Part shown: positions 23,430-36,487 of the stretch, one piece after another
Layout: every line of letters starts with the position of its first letter
Position numbering within the stretch: position 1 is the first letter of the stretch
Assembly: GCA_963930645.1 (NCBI GenBank)
Contig: OZ005648.1
Span: 201,066,480-201,130,479 of the forward strand
Direction: 5' to 3'
Source: Salticus scenicus
Taxonomy: Eukaryota; Arthropoda; Arachnida; Araneae; Salticidae
Length of the DNA: 64,000 nt
Made by a program: the position numbers and the translations under genes
Notes under the pieces: model-generated
What the model was told of the DNA's origin: nothing
Databases searched by the model: none
The model's input: the letters and a program-made list of their open reading frames with translations, nothing else

Positions 23430-25955
23430 TAGAAAGTAACTACTCTTGTGGAAAATCATTAATGCTAAAAAAAATTTTCAAGTCTTTCTTTTTCCAAAAT
23501 TTGATTGTTTATTTTAGCCATGAGTAACTTGAACTGTATAAAAATATTCATACATACGCATAATAATTAGAATAATAATTTAATTATTGTAATTTAAAAA
23601 AAAAAGATCTATATATTACTTATTAGGGATAGATGATTCATGGTCCTACGTGCCCCCAAAAAGACCACCAAAGTACTCCATGTTCATAAATTTAAAAATT
23701 GTAGTCATAATGTTTTCCTTTATTATAAAAACTAAACAAACTGTAAGTAACTATAAAGAAAAAGAACTTACTTTATGCTGGAAATTCAATCCACGCTCTA
23801 AAACGTAATTAAACAGTTTAAAATAATACTAATAATAATAAATAAACAACTCTAAAAAATTCTTTATGAGTACTTAAATACAACTTACTGTAATAAAAAT
23901 GGTTAATTACAATTATACAAGATATTTTCATTATAGATACATATAGGACTATCTCATGATTAGAAAATAAAATAAAAATTATAAATTACCTTACAGAATT
24001 GGTCCTGGTCGAATGGGCCCAACTCCTCCTACATATTTCTGTACTTACAATGTTCGAATGCAATCTACACACAAAACTCAAGGATATAAATGTATTGGTA
24101 TATCTTTTTAAAATAGTCTGTTTATCTTATTAAAGCATACAGTTTCATATAACAGTGTAAATTGTTTGTATAAAGATAAATACATTCAAAAATATTTAAA
24201 ATATTCATTTATTCATCTTACTTGTTTAAGATATTACTTGTTTCCAGCTTTGAAAAAGCTCAAAATGTTAGCCTTTTAGTATATAATTTAGCAGGACCTG
24301 AATTAGCCTAATTAGTGCCTATGGCAGACTTTTGTTTAGGAGCCCTCTTACACTTCATATAAACTTAAAATTAAAATGAGCCTTGGAGTAAGTTTTACAT
24401 ATCATTTGGGCTCTCCTGTATTACGAAGGCCTAAAGCACTGCATGCCCATGCCTTAATCAGGGCATGTATTTTAGATATACAAAACCTGCATTTTACAAA
24501 TAAAATTAAAATCTACCAATTTTTTTTATTTCATTTATTTATTTTTCAATACTTATTATTTGAAATTTTCTAAACTTTATTTTTTATGTGTATATATATT
24601 TTTTTAATTAATGTTAGCATCCCTCTGGTGCATAATAGAATCCAACAATTTGGTTTTGTTTAAGTTGAATATTTCTAGGATATAAAGACAATCAATAAAA
24701 AAAAAAAGTCGGTATGTACTCTGCAACGGCAAAATTACCATACATCCTGTAGAAGCTTTCATACTCAATAATAATAACAAAATTTCTATATTTTTTATAA
24801 TGTATTATTTTCTACAATTACGAGTGGAACTGTATTACATTAGAATTTATTTTAGATCACAAGGGCTGTTGTTTCAGAAAAGAAAAAGAAAGAAAAATAA
24901 AATCTCTATGAGGTGAATATATAGCACTTAATATTTTCGGAGGGAGTAATTGAATTTTTGTAATGTTTAAAAAACGTCAGAACTTTCATTAAAAGAAATA
25001 CATTTAAATAATATATTTATATAATTTAATAACTAGAAGTTTATTTCTAATTTAAATTAAATTTTTGGAAATTTTCCGATGTGTAATCAGCATTACAGAG
25101 ACCCGATTATTTACCCCAAGAAGGTTTGCGCGCTATATTTCTCCCTAATAGTGAAAATTTTAACTACTTACTTTAGTAGAAAAACCTTTTTCTCATTGTC
25201 TACATCTGTATGATATATGATATCTACAGGATTTCTGATTCTTCTAGAATTATTGTTAAAAAAAAAAAAATCTTAAAAGTATAGGTTTATTTTATAACAA
25301 TATATGCAATATAAACTTACGGGTCCCAAGGAATGTGGTAACCCGAATCTAGACCACGTTCTATCAAAATTCGATATATAAAACATGCTCTAAATGCCGT
25401 CTTTAATTATATTTACTCCCATATATAATGAATTGTTTCATGATAAATTTCATGGAATGTAATGTATTTAAAATTTTCTTTTTCTTTTGCGTGTGAAGTA
25501 TTATTATTATTATTTTTAGTTATTTAAATCCTCACATACACAGTGTTTACTGGAATATTTATTTTCATGTTTAAATAGCACAATAAGTCATATCTCTATA
25601 TTTGTTTTCTTTAGCTTTCAATTTACAGTTTATTTCTAAAGGAAACAAATTCTAAATTACTGTTTGAAAACATAGTTTTTCGACATTAGCAGCTCCTCAT
25701 AACTACAATATACATATCGTGACGCTTTTTACGTTGTTTTAAAAGAGAAACAGTTTCTCTTTAATCCCTCATTATGGAATAGTTAATGTATATTTGTAAC
25801 AGTAAATGAAGAAAAAATAAAGTTTTGTTAAAATGTGAGTTTATTTTTCCTGTAAGCAAAATACTGATGTCAAGTAAAATTTTCTATAAGAATATATTCT
25901 GTATTTTTCAGTTACTATTAGGACTCACAAAATAGTATTCCGCATACAGATATTT
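23430..25955. other. AT-rich non-coding stretch
   Basis: No gene or bounded element is supported. A slightly GC-richer patch at 24285-24490 contains the inverted pair TGCCCATGCCTTAATCAGGG around 24443 and a 65-codon frame without recognisable similarity; it may be a remnant of a repeat. Confidence 0.4.
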
Positions 25956-25960
25956 TTTTT

Positions 25961-27196
25961 TTACTTTCTCTTACCCATATGCATGGTAGAAAAACTATTG
26001 TTTTTGAGTCAAATTTGCGAAATTGAGTTTTTGTTATATTTACACGTTTTGGTGTCCCCTGAATCAGAAAATTATGTGTTTAGCGGTTGGTCTCTGTGTG
26101 TGTGGGCCTGTTATCCCCATATCTCAAGAACAAATAATAGCAGAAAGTCCAAACTTGGTAATCTAAACGTGTATCATATAGGGATGCTAACGAACTTGTT
26201 CGTTGATATCAAATAAATGGTTCGTGTACAGGGACGCCCAAGAGAATTCAATCAAATACATACGTCTATGGGGGAAATTGCAGGTAAGTAGAGTTTGAAC
26301 ATCTGTAGACTGTGCTATACCAGATTAAACAAATACATATTTTTTATATGCGTAAAAACATGTTTCATGTAGAATATGGTATGGAAGTCATTCACTGTTC
26401 GTTTATAGGGCTACATAAAAGAACTAGATTATAGTGCGACAATACTTGAAAATTGATGGAAGTGTATTTCATGTTGTGCCGTGTGTTATTAATATAAGAT
26501 TATATTTATTTGCACCATGTGGTATGTACATAACCTTCAGAAGTCATACAGGGCTGCCAATATTCAAACCATAACATTCTTTTTTATTGTTAGTGAAAGT
26601 GCTTTACTATAATATTTTACCAAGTCCAGGAAAGCTGTTCAGAAATTGAAATTGATTCCTCATAGCCATATGATAAATAATGTATTTTATTAAACTAAAT
26701 ATTTATCTCTTGGTTTTTTGTATATTTACATGTTTTGAGTTTTCCTGAATACCGAAGTCAAGTTTTTAACGTTTAATCTTTGTTTGTATCTCATAGAGTA
26801 AATTAAAAACAATTAATTTCAGTCGATTCAAATGCTGTATTTTGAAGTTAATACGAATATTAGTTAGAAAAGTTTGATCAAGATTGATATGTTTCAAAGA
26901 ATGTTGCGCGTGTGAAAGTTGTCTGAATAATTTAAAATGAACTTTTGAATTTAATATCATATTTGAATTCTATATAAATGTAGGTACATTAATGAAACGG
27001 GGGGTTGAGGCAGGCAGCAGCCCCCGTCACATAGAATTATTTGTCAAATGAATTTGTTCTGAAGTCTAATTTGAATTGTTTAAACATAGGTTTACATAGC
27101 AGTACTCGTTATCTCATTCTTTAATCTCCAATCTGTATTTATAGTATTAAATTTCAGTTTAAGAGAATGTCGTCTGAGTGACACACCAGATTATTT
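25961..27196 (-). repeat. Full-length copy of repeat family R1, minus orientation
   Basis: The left terminus is ACTTTCTCTTACCCATATGC then ATGGTAGAAAAACT, the hairpin end. The right terminus is GTCGTCTGAGTGACACACCA then GATTATT. Length (1.24 kb), ends and internal order match the plus-strand copy at 54511-55740. Inside it the subterminal 'GTTTTGGTGTCCCCTGAATC' block occurs once near the end and a diverged second version lies near 26730 ('TGTTTTGAGTTTTCCTGAAT'), showing an internal two-fold repeat. No consistent open frame. Confidence 0.75.
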
Positions 27197-27199
27197 TCT

Positions 27200-27615
27200 T
27201 TTCATTTATTAACACATTTTTTTTCTATGAATAGTCGGAGAGCTAATAGTGAATTTTTACAATATATATTAGAAACAATGAAATAATAAAAAACAATAAA
27301 TTCAATATTAACAACGACGTAATATTCCCCTTAAAAGTAAAAGTTTAACATTAAGTGTTTATCGTAAAGAATGTAATGAACATAGTAATAAAAATAAAAT
27401 GCAATGTTTAAGAAAAAAAAAAGAAAGAAAAAAAAAGAAAACGAATTCAGTTGCAACCAATATTTTTAGAAATTTGACATAAAGTTTCACCATTTTTGTT
27501 GTGCTAATTACTAAAATAGTTTGCTAGATTAACTCCAAATTTCTAAAGATATTGGTTCAGTTAGAAATAAAGTGATACTTTTTCCCCGTTTTTTTTTTTT
27601 TTTTTTTTTTTTTTT

Positions 27616-27655
<40 letters not shown>

Positions 27656-28110
27656 CATTGAAATTTAGATTTAATTTTATATTTACAGTGTTCTGACGGT
27701 TCCAGCATTAAGGAATATCGTTAATGAAGTAAGACGACCGGTCGAAATTGCAAATTTCACCCAAATTTGTATTGATTGCATGCTTTTAATTAAAATCTTG
27801 CTTCATTATTATAAAATGATGTTATTTGTTTTCTGATTCACCAAATCTTGAAATTTTTCTGCTATTACATTTGTGTGTCATATACAACTAGCAACATTGT
27901 GACAGTACTTTATGTTAAAAAATGAACGAAATATCACCCTCATGCTGAGGATTTTAAAATCATGTTATATATATATATATATATATATATAATATCAAAT
28001 TTACATATATAAACTGTACCGTGATGAGCTGAATACCGGTAAAGGAAGATGGAAGTACAATGTGACATGAGCATTCAAATTTGACAGAATCTCTTAAAAC
28101 TGAATTATAT
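27200..28110. other. Non-coding stretch with (T)n(GA)n tract
   Basis: A T run followed by (GA)n occupies about 27590-27655, and a (TA)n run 27966-27990. Nothing else recognised. Confidence 0.5.
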
Positions 28111-28117
28111 ATATATA

Positions 28118-29348
28118 CTAGCGGGCTCTGACCGCTTCGCTGGTCACTATATTTAAAGGAAACTCTTTTTTATATAGCTTTATGAAAAAAAGAAAAAATA
28201 TTAATACTGAAATTGCTCAAAGGCTTGCTTTGGGTTCCCGCTGCCTTCGGCATGACTTGTTTGTCCTCGCAGTCTCCGGTGCCTGACCCTATTGCCTGCG
28301 ACAACAGCTTACCCGTGGGCTTCCATTTGGGTGCTTATCACATATGATAGTTTTGATACGGACAGTATCGAAAAATATGAAGTAGCCCTTTAATATTTGA
28401 ATCCCAGTTACTTATGAACAGCATTATACTTGATGTACATAAGATTTGCTTTCAAGTTATTTCCTATATTTATTTGATTTAATCGATCAACCATAGAATG
28501 ACAGCAGTTTCAAGTCAAATATAATATTACAATATGCTATGATCGGCTATATCTATCGCATGAGACAATTATTATTATTATTATTAATGTGGTTATACAT
28601 ACTTCATGCTTAGTTAATAGTAGTTGGTATATAGAAAAGTAAATAAATTAATTAATATGTAAACTTGATCATGGTACAGCCTTAACATATCTCGCCTTGG
28701 CGACTTTTGAATTTTTGTCGCCGTTTTAGACGAAATATAATTTATGATATTATTGTTCCAATTTCTTTCTATCTTTTTCTTGGCGAAAAGTGTCCGATCT
28801 ACTTCAGTATCAAAATTTGAAAAATTGTCCAGAATTATCAATAAGAAATACCTTTAATATAATGCTGAATTAGCTTTTATGCCAAGCGTGATTCATCCGT
28901 GCTAAAAAAAAAAAACTAAAGTTGGGGTATATAAAAAAAATGCTATGAAATAAAATTCAGAAGAAACATGCTAGATTTGTATTATTACTATTTTATTTTA
29001 AAGTCATGAAGACGTCATTCACCAATTTAACATTTAGTAAAGTTTTATTTTTCGCGTGAAAACATATTTAATTTTATGTTGAAAAATAAATAAATAAATA
29101 AAAACCTCGTAAACTTTTATGGCAACAATTAAAAATTTAAATGGCTTATATTAAAGCAATTATTAATTAATTCATATTTTAATTAATTTTTAAAAATCTA
29201 ATTACATTTCCGGTATAAATAGTAGCCTATGTTCTATTCCAGACTATTATCCATCTCTGTACCAAATTTCATTCAGATCTGTTTAGCCGTTGTGGCGTGA
29301 TTGAGTAACAAACATCCATCCAAACTTTCGCATTTATAATATTAGTAT
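28118..29348 (-). mobile_element. Non-autonomous Helitron, minus orientation
   Basis: On the minus strand the 3' end reads GACCAGCGAAGCGGTCAGAG then CCCGCTAG followed by T. This has the CTRR terminus plus preceding GC-rich hairpin-prone block typical of Helitrons, and is closely related to the end at 48622. The other end (on minus, starting near ATACATACTAATATTATAAA then TGCGAAAGTTTGGATG) is a common arthropod Helitron 5' end pattern. It sits in TA-rich flanks, and no terminal inverted repeats or obvious replicase frame are seen. The exact 5' base is uncertain. Confidence 0.65.
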
Positions 29349-29398
29349 GTATATATATATATATATATCTTATTATTACTCGTTAAATTTGAAAAAAA

Positions 29399-30307
29399 TA
29401 ATCTGGTATGGCAATCACACAAAATTTTTATGCCCTGCATTTGAATACTATATAAACAAATTACAGTTTAAGGTTTAAAATAACAAGATAAAGGATTAAC
29501 GTGCAAGATAATTGTATATCAACATACTTTAAAAATAGTTGAAAATAATTTTAGAAAAACAGTTTTATTCGACGTATAATTCAATGCTCAACCCCCGTTC
29601 GAATATAGTGCCTACATTCATTAAACGGTTGAGCCTTTTATTAAATTTAAATGTCTATCCCAATTTATTCAGACGATTTTCAAATCTAACTTTTCAACTG
29701 GCAGGTGCATATAATGTTCAAAGTATCAAATTTGTATTTATTACAGTTATTTGTTTTTAAGTTATGCTGATAACAGACACAAATACAGACAGACACTTAA
29801 ACAGACACACACACAGACCAACCGCTAAAAACATTATTTTTGGATTCAGGGGACCTCAGAACAATTAAATATAACAAAAACTCAATTTCTAAAATTTGAC
29901 CCAAAAACAATATTTTCTCTTCCTTATGGCAAGAAGAAAGTGAAAGAGTTATTCATTCAGCCTTGTTTAAGGCAGTCTTAAAATGTACTTACCTGCAATT
30001 TCCCCCATAGACGTAATGTATTTAAATTATCTAGAGTGGCCCTGTACACGAACCATTTGCATGATCTGTACAAAAAGTTTAATGATACTGTATGATACAT
30101 ACTTAGAATACCGAGTTTGGACTTTCTACTGCTATTTGTTCTTGAGATATACTGATAACAAACAGACACACAGACCAACCGCTAAAAACATGATTTTCGG
30201 ATTCAAGGGACCTCAAAACGTATAAATATAGCAAAAACTCACGTTCGAATATTTGACCCAAAAACAATACTTTCTCTACCATTTATATGGGTAAGAGAAA
30301 GTAAAAA
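29399..30307 (+). repeat. Copy of repeat family R1, plus orientation, internally shortened
   Basis: It starts AATAATCTGGTATGGCAATC. It ends CTTTCTCTACCATTTATATG then GGTAAGAGAAAGTAAAAA. The conserved block CAGACCAACCGCTAAAAACA and 'GGATTCAGGGGACCTCAGAA' occurs twice (29815-29935 and 30171-30290), showing the internal duplication directly. Frames at 29539-29760 and 29983-30225 overlap repeat blocks and are not conserved as proteins. Confidence 0.75.
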
Positions 30308-30309
30308 CT

Positions 30310-31846
30310 CTTGTTACAATGAATAATAAAAATAATTATTTCAAATTTGACACAAACTGTTGTCGAAAAAATAAAGAAAAATCATTAAGGGTGCTTGAAT
30401 CTCGAGTAATCTAATCTAATTTAAAGAAACTTTTCATTTTGAAAATTAAGTTCTGTGAAAACTTGTTATTAATATTCAATTTAAAACTCATTTTATTATT
30501 ATACATTATAAATGTAACATTATTTACCGTTTAGAAAAGATTTTCTTACTAGTTAATTTGGAGCAAACTAATACTTGACTAAAATCAGAAAGAGTTCCAA
30601 ACTTCAACAACAAATATTTGATAAAATAATGTCTCTAGAAATAAGGCGAAAGAAAAATAAACTTTAGCTACTATTGAATAATAATTTTAGGCAATTTTAT
30701 AATTAAGAATTGCATATAAAACTTTCCTGCGAAAATTCCTCTCTTACTTTTTTTTTTTTTTTTTTTTTTCCTGAGGAAAGTTTTACTCAGAACTAAAAAA
30801 TTTCCGTTTAATTAGTTTTATTCTTATTATTTTTAAGAGAAAAAAGAACCTAAACTTTTTACTCGTTTCGCGTAATTAACTAAAAGAATGTAAAAAGATG
30901 ATTTATGTTTCAAACTGGCTTCAAAAGTTTCTTAATATATTTTTGTTTTGATTGATGTTCTTGCGAAACAGATAATTTTGCTTTATGCGTGGTGATTGTG
31001 AATTTTTGCACTCAGGATAGTGGTATGCAGAACTAGTTTGAAGGTTCAATAGAATCCCGATAATTCGATTCTAAATAGATCGAATTTTCCATAAATCCGA
31101 GCTAATTAAAAAAAGAGTATCTCTGTCTTGTTTTGTGGAAAGCAATATGGCTTTCTTTTCCCGTTCAATTCATTAGTGATTAGCGTCCACTTTTGAGGAC
31201 AGCTTATGAAATAGCACATAGAATCTCTGTGGTTTCTTTGAATGATTTTTTTTTTTTTTTTTAAGTCATAAGCTATGGCATCACTATAAATAACCCCAGA
31301 TATGTTTATGCATTTGCTATAAATTTTTACTTTTTAAATTTATTTGGATAGCCGTTATATGTATTTTCATTTATCGAGCATGTAACTTGCTTTTTGCGCA
31401 GTTGTTCCAATTAAAGTCGAATAATAATATCTATTATAATACTTTACTTCACAGGTTTTTTAAACATATATAATAGGAAATATATCCGTTATCTCGAAGA
31501 TTTTCCATCTCTAAGTTTTTTCACTGAAATACCGAGTGTCCTCAAATAAGCACAGGCTTTAATTTTAAAACTAACGGAAGAGTTGTTTGAATTTAAAATA
31601 TTTCCTTCTCAGTGTAATATAAATGAATTTAGACTTGCAATTATCGGAAAAAAATTATATGTTAACGGGTTAAGTAGTACAAAAACTGCACTCGAGACGA
31701 TATTCTGTTATTCAGATGGTGGCACGACATTTTTGCACAAAAACTGTGCACTTCAGGTAAGGCAAACAGTTTTAAAAGGACTTTTTTAGCCCTTAAGGTT
31801 TTTCAAACAAATATACTGTACTATAACTAACTCTTTTGTACAGTTT
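30310..31846. other. AT-rich non-coding stretch
   Basis: A T22 run at about 30749-30770 and another T run near 31246 are the only structures seen. The frame at 31583-31789 shows no family likeness. Confidence 0.4.
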
Positions 31847-34411
31847 TAGGTTGATTTCTTTAGAAATCGACCTATTGCAATCACTTCGTTTATATATCTA
31901 TCTATCTATCTATCTATAATGAAAATTTTGTCATCACGATAACTCCCGAAATAATACTCCAAATCGAACAAAATTTGAACAATGAACTGATCTTATAAAT
32001 ATCTTGGGTGAGTTCGTTAACCAAGTTGCTCCGACTTTTTGTTTTCAAGTGGCAGCCACTTGAAAATTTCAAACCCACAATGTAAAAAGCAGATTTAAAG
32101 CAAGATTTGCTTGAATTTTGATGTAAATACAGGCCAGATAAAGGTCTCAATGAAGTTTATTAATGAAGTTTATCCGCCATTTTTATAAAGTGGCAGATAT
32201 TTTAAGTTAAGCTTCCTTAAAAGTTCACTTGAAATCTGGCTACCACTTGAAAATTTAAAATCACTATAACTTCCGAAATGATACTCCAAATCGAACCAAA
32301 TTTGGACAGTGTCTTAACTTATTTTATAAATATTTTAGATGAGTTTGTTAACCAAATTGCTCCGCCATTTTGCTTTCAAGTGGAGACCACTTGAAAATTT
32401 CAAATTCAAATAGTAAAAAGCGTATTCCGAATTTTTTTTAATTTTGATGTATACATAGTTTATACAAGTGTCTCAAAGAACTTTATTAATGAACTTTATC
32501 CGAAAATTTTAATAAAGTGGCGGATATCTTAAGTTAAGCGGGACCACTTGAAATCAGGCTACCACTTGAAAATTTAAAACCATGATAACTTCCGAAATAA
32601 TACTCCAAATCGAACCAAATTTGGACAGTATCTTAACTTATCTTATCTTAGATGAGTTTTTTAACCAAGTTGCTCCGCCATCTTGATTTCAAGTGGAAAC
32701 CACTTGAAAATTTAAATTGTAAAAGCGTATTCCGAATTTGTTTGAATTTTGATGTAAATACAGACCACATAAAGATCTCAATGAAGTTTTTAATGAACTA
32801 TATCCGCCATTTTTAATAAAGTTGCAGATATCTCAAGTTAAGCGGGGCCACTTGAAATCAAGCTACCACTTGAAAATTTAAAATCATAATAACTTCTGAA
32901 ATAATACTCCAAATCGAACCAAATTTGGACAGTGAACTTATAAATATTTTGGATGAGTTAACCAATCACGTTGCTCCGTCATTTTGTTTTCAAGTGGAGA
33001 CAACTTGAAAATTTCAAATTCACATTGTAAAAAGCGTATTCCGAATTTGTTTGAATTTTGATGTATACATAGACCATTTAAGGGTCTCAACCAAGTTTAT
33101 TTTAACAGCCATTTTTTGGAAAGTACCGGATATCTTATACTAAGCAGGCCACTTGAAATCAGGCTCCTACTTGAAAATTTAAAATCACAATAACTTCTGA
33201 AATAATACTTCAAATCGAACCAAATTTCGACAGTGATATTATCATATAATTTTCTTGAATGTGTTCACTGGGCAACTTGTGCCGACATCTTGTTTCTAAG
33301 TTGCAGCCACTTGAAATCACACTGCCACTTGAAAATATGCCATCATGATAACTTTTAAAATACTAAATTGATTCAAATAAAAGTTGCATAGTGAACTTAT
33401 GGTTCAAATATTTAGGATAAGTTCACTTGGTGACTTGATCCGCAATTTTATTTCCAAATGGCGGCCACTAAAAAATTTGTTATTATGGTAACTTTAGTAA
33501 TACTGAATTAATTTGCATCAAATTTGGGTGGTGGATTTATCATTCAAATATCTCAGATGAGTTCGCTGGGCATATCTCACTACGCTTTTTTTTCCAAGTG
33601 GGGACACCTGAATATTTCTTATGACGATAATTTTTGAAATACTGATTTAATTTAAACTAGAACTGGACAATGAACTTATCATACAAATATATTGGTTGAT
33701 TTCGCTGGGCAAGTTGTTTCGCCATTTTGTTTCCAAGTCGCAACCACTTATACTGCCACTTGAAAATTTACCATAATGATAACTTTTGAAACGCGGCAAT
33801 GATTTGAACCACAGTTGGACAGTGAACCTATGCTTCAAATATCTTGGATGTGTTTGCTGGGCAACTTGTTCCACTGTATTGTTTCCAAGTGGCGGCCACT
33901 TGAAAATTTGTTATCACGGTAAATTTTGAAATACTTAATCAATTCAAAACAAAGTTGAAAAATGGATTTATCATTCAAACAACAAAAACCTAGAAATTTC
34001 ACGTATCTCGTGAACCAATCTAGTTATTGCATCCATATTTGGTATATCCCTAAAAAGAATTTTCTCGCCAAGGTCGCCAAAAAACCACCAAGGAAGGAAA
34101 AGTCGCCAAATTTGGCGCCAAATCCATTACCTGCCTTATTGGACCTTTTTAATGCATTTTTAAGGAAAAATTATGCTATTTAATGCTAAAACAAACTAGA
34201 AATGCCGAAAACAAACATTTTATCAACTTACTAAGCCTCTTTGAAAGAATTTCTACAAAAAAAAAAAAAAAAAAAAAAAAATTATTTTCAAATTTACAAC
34301 GATATCTTAGATGAGCAACTTTCTCTGCCATTTTGATCCAAGTAGCAGCTACTTAATTTTTCAACACTATGACTTTTGAGATTTTGAATTAATTCGAACT
34401 ATATGTGTACA
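31847..34411. repeat. Tandem-repeat element, left part (unit ~145-160 bp, higher order ~300-330 bp)
   Basis: A landmark 'ATAACTTCCGAAATAATACT' plus 'CCAAATCGAACCAAATTTGG' recurs near 31938, 32267, 32585, 32889 and 33190 (spacing 301-329). Diverged single-unit versions then follow near 33348, 33488, 33627, 33778 and 33920 (spacing ~140-158). Each unit also carries a CAAGTGG...CCACTTG palindrome. The left edge is TAGGTTGATTTCTTT (31847-31861), whose inverted copy AAAGAAATCAACCTA closes the far side at 44920-44934. An LTR retrotransposon and a poly(A)-tailed insertion split the array. No conserved frame. Confidence 0.8.
33981..34290 (+). repeat. Poly(A)-tailed insertion in the tandem array (SINE/LINE end or retrocopy)
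   Basis: The array pattern stops after TTTATCATTCAAAC and resumes at ACGATATCTTAGATGAGCAA. Between lie ~270 bp of unrelated sequence (CTCGCCAAGGTCGCCAAAAA, then AAATTTGGCGCCAAATCC), ending in A27 (34257-34283). The flanking TTATCATTCAAA and TTATTTTCAAAT are similar and could be an eroded target duplication. The 73-codon frame spans the junction and is not a gene. Element class is not recognised. Confidence 0.55.
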
Positions 34412-34416
34412 GTAGA
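34412..34416. other. Target-site duplication, left copy (GTAGA)
   Basis: GTAGA here and at 44696-44700 immediately flank the LTR element, as expected for a 5-bp staggered integrase cut. Confidence 0.9.
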
Positions 34417-35439
34417 TGTGAAGGTGTTCACATATATTTAGTTAAATTTTAATTGAATTTTTAAATAAAATAAAATCTAATGATAAATTAATGCATTATT
34501 GCAATAAGAAAAAGTAATTAAATTTTAAATGAGATATTTTATTTACATAATTTGTTCTCAGGCATTTGAAGAAAAAATTGTTTTTAAATGTCATTAAAAA
34601 GTACACAACTTTAATTATATATACGACCTACACTATTTATTAACATAAAACAATAACACACATCATTCAGAAATCTAAATTGTATATGTTTTATATCTAA
34701 ATCATAAATAAAGTGTTTATCTTTGAAATAGAAAAGTACTTTATTTTATGGGATAAAAAGAAAATAAAAAATAATATCTAACGAAAATTCTGACATTAAA
34801 CGTAATTATAAAAAAAAGTGTTCTCAAATAGTCATAAAACAAGAAAACGCATTGTCAGAATTTATATTATTTCAACACCGGAAGTAATTTATTTCAAATT
34901 ACGCAATATTAATGATTTCTATTCATAACGGTCATTTTCTCTAGTCAAACCGTCGCTTGGCATAATGTTGGCGATTAAAGGGTTAATACAATTATAAACC
35001 GTCATTACAAATTCAAAAAATTAACATTGTTTTATTCTTCAAAACAAAGAATTAGAATTGGCATGCATTTTGGCGAAAATAATGATAATCCAATCATATG
35101 ACTTCCCTTCCGGATGGTTCTCCCCGTGCGATCGAAAAGAGCAGACCCATAGTTTTTGCTCTTGTCATCGTACAGTTAATACGCAAGATTTTTTTGTCTG
35201 CCGTCTCTCTCTCCCGTGCTCTTCGGAATTTTTTTCTGGGATTATTGTTCTGCAAATAATAACTTTTATGTGCGAATTGATTTTTATCAACGTGTAACTT
35301 TTAAGGAATATATTCAATAAAAAAACTATGTGTGAATTCTCGAGACTTTGATTAATTTCATCTTTTCAACAACATATTCTATCGAACTTCACGGCCAAAG
35401 GATAAGCTTCTTTCTTCTGTGGTGGATTTCATCACTACA
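34417..35439 (+). mobile_element. 5' LTR of the Ty3/gypsy-type retrotransposon
   Basis: It begins TGTGAAGGTGTTCACATATA and ends CATCACTACA, thus TG...CA. It is about 1023 bp and nearly identical to the 3' LTR (roughly a dozen or so differences by eye, including small indels), so the insertion is fairly recent but not brand new. An AATAAA signal lies at 35316-35321. The 79-codon frame seen in both LTRs is duplicated only because the LTR is. Confidence 0.93.
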
Positions 35440-35445
35440 GAAACC

Positions 35446-35459
35446 TGGTGCTCAAAACA
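35446..35459 (+). promoter_or_regulatory. Candidate primer-binding site
   Basis: TGGTGCTCAAAACA begins six bases after the 5' LTR. TGG at the start complements the CCA end of a tRNA, and LTR elements place the minus-strand primer site here. The 3' end it would match (GAGCACCA) could not be assigned to a particular tRNA from memory. Confidence 0.4.
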
Positions 35460-36487
35460 AGTTTCCGAGAATGCATCGATGGAGAGAGAGAGGGGCCGAC
35501 TGAATCATGTTGTTTATTGTTTCTGAACTCTCGAACTTTTTTAGAGAGAGGCAGACTGAATTGATTTTCTCAGAACTTTAGAACTTCTTGTAATACACCT
35601 CTCCTGCTATATGATAATGGACAAACATTTTTTAATTTCCGTAAGACAGCACTCAAAAAAAATATATACTCAGCTCTTCTGCTTATAAACAGAACTTTTT
35701 CCTATATATTGCTACAAGTAGTGCCAATATTCCGGATTTATGGAGCATGTATTCATAAAATTTTGGTCATTCATATCATCGAGGTGCAGTGCTGATTATT
35801 TTATCCAGGAACAACGCTGACGAAAGATGTGGAACTGTCAATTTCTCAATTCTGCTTTTACGGAGTCAATCGACTATTATCATCATCTTCTGGACGGCTG
35901 GCTTCGAAATTTTTTTGCATTTCATCTTATGATTCCTGATGGTAATTTGAAATTTTTGTGCACGACGCATGAAAGATTTACACGCGCTCAGACAGGAGAA
36001 AAACCAGACGTGTGTGAAATTTTTACGTAAAATGGTTATTTAAAATTTTTAGTGATTTCGTACAGAGGAAAAGCCATGCACGTATCAAATAAGTTTTCTT
36101 CATAACTTTTATTATGAAAAAAAAACAGTTAATTGCGATAAAATCGTAGTCATCGAACTATTGATAAACGGTATAAACATTGGTGCTCAAGTAATTATTT
36201 TTTAATAAATATATTTTTTTGAAAAGTGAAATAATAATAAAACATCGAATCAAAACAAAAGAGAAACAGTAAGTAAATTTTTGTTTGTTTATCTGGAAGT
36301 TATTTAATTTCAGGAATAAAAATAAATAAGGACATGAAATTGTATGATGTGAAGGTTACATAATTGAGATGATATGATAAGATATTTATTAAATAAATGA
36401 CTATTTGTAAAGTAATTTCAATTTTTAATGATATTTCATATTTTTAACTGCATAATACTTTATATATTTTTTTTAATATACATTTAG

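Noticed and set aside
35058..35297. 79-codon frame 'conserved' at 35058 and 44314
   Set aside because: The two copies are in the two LTRs, so duplication reflects the LTR, not selection on a protein.
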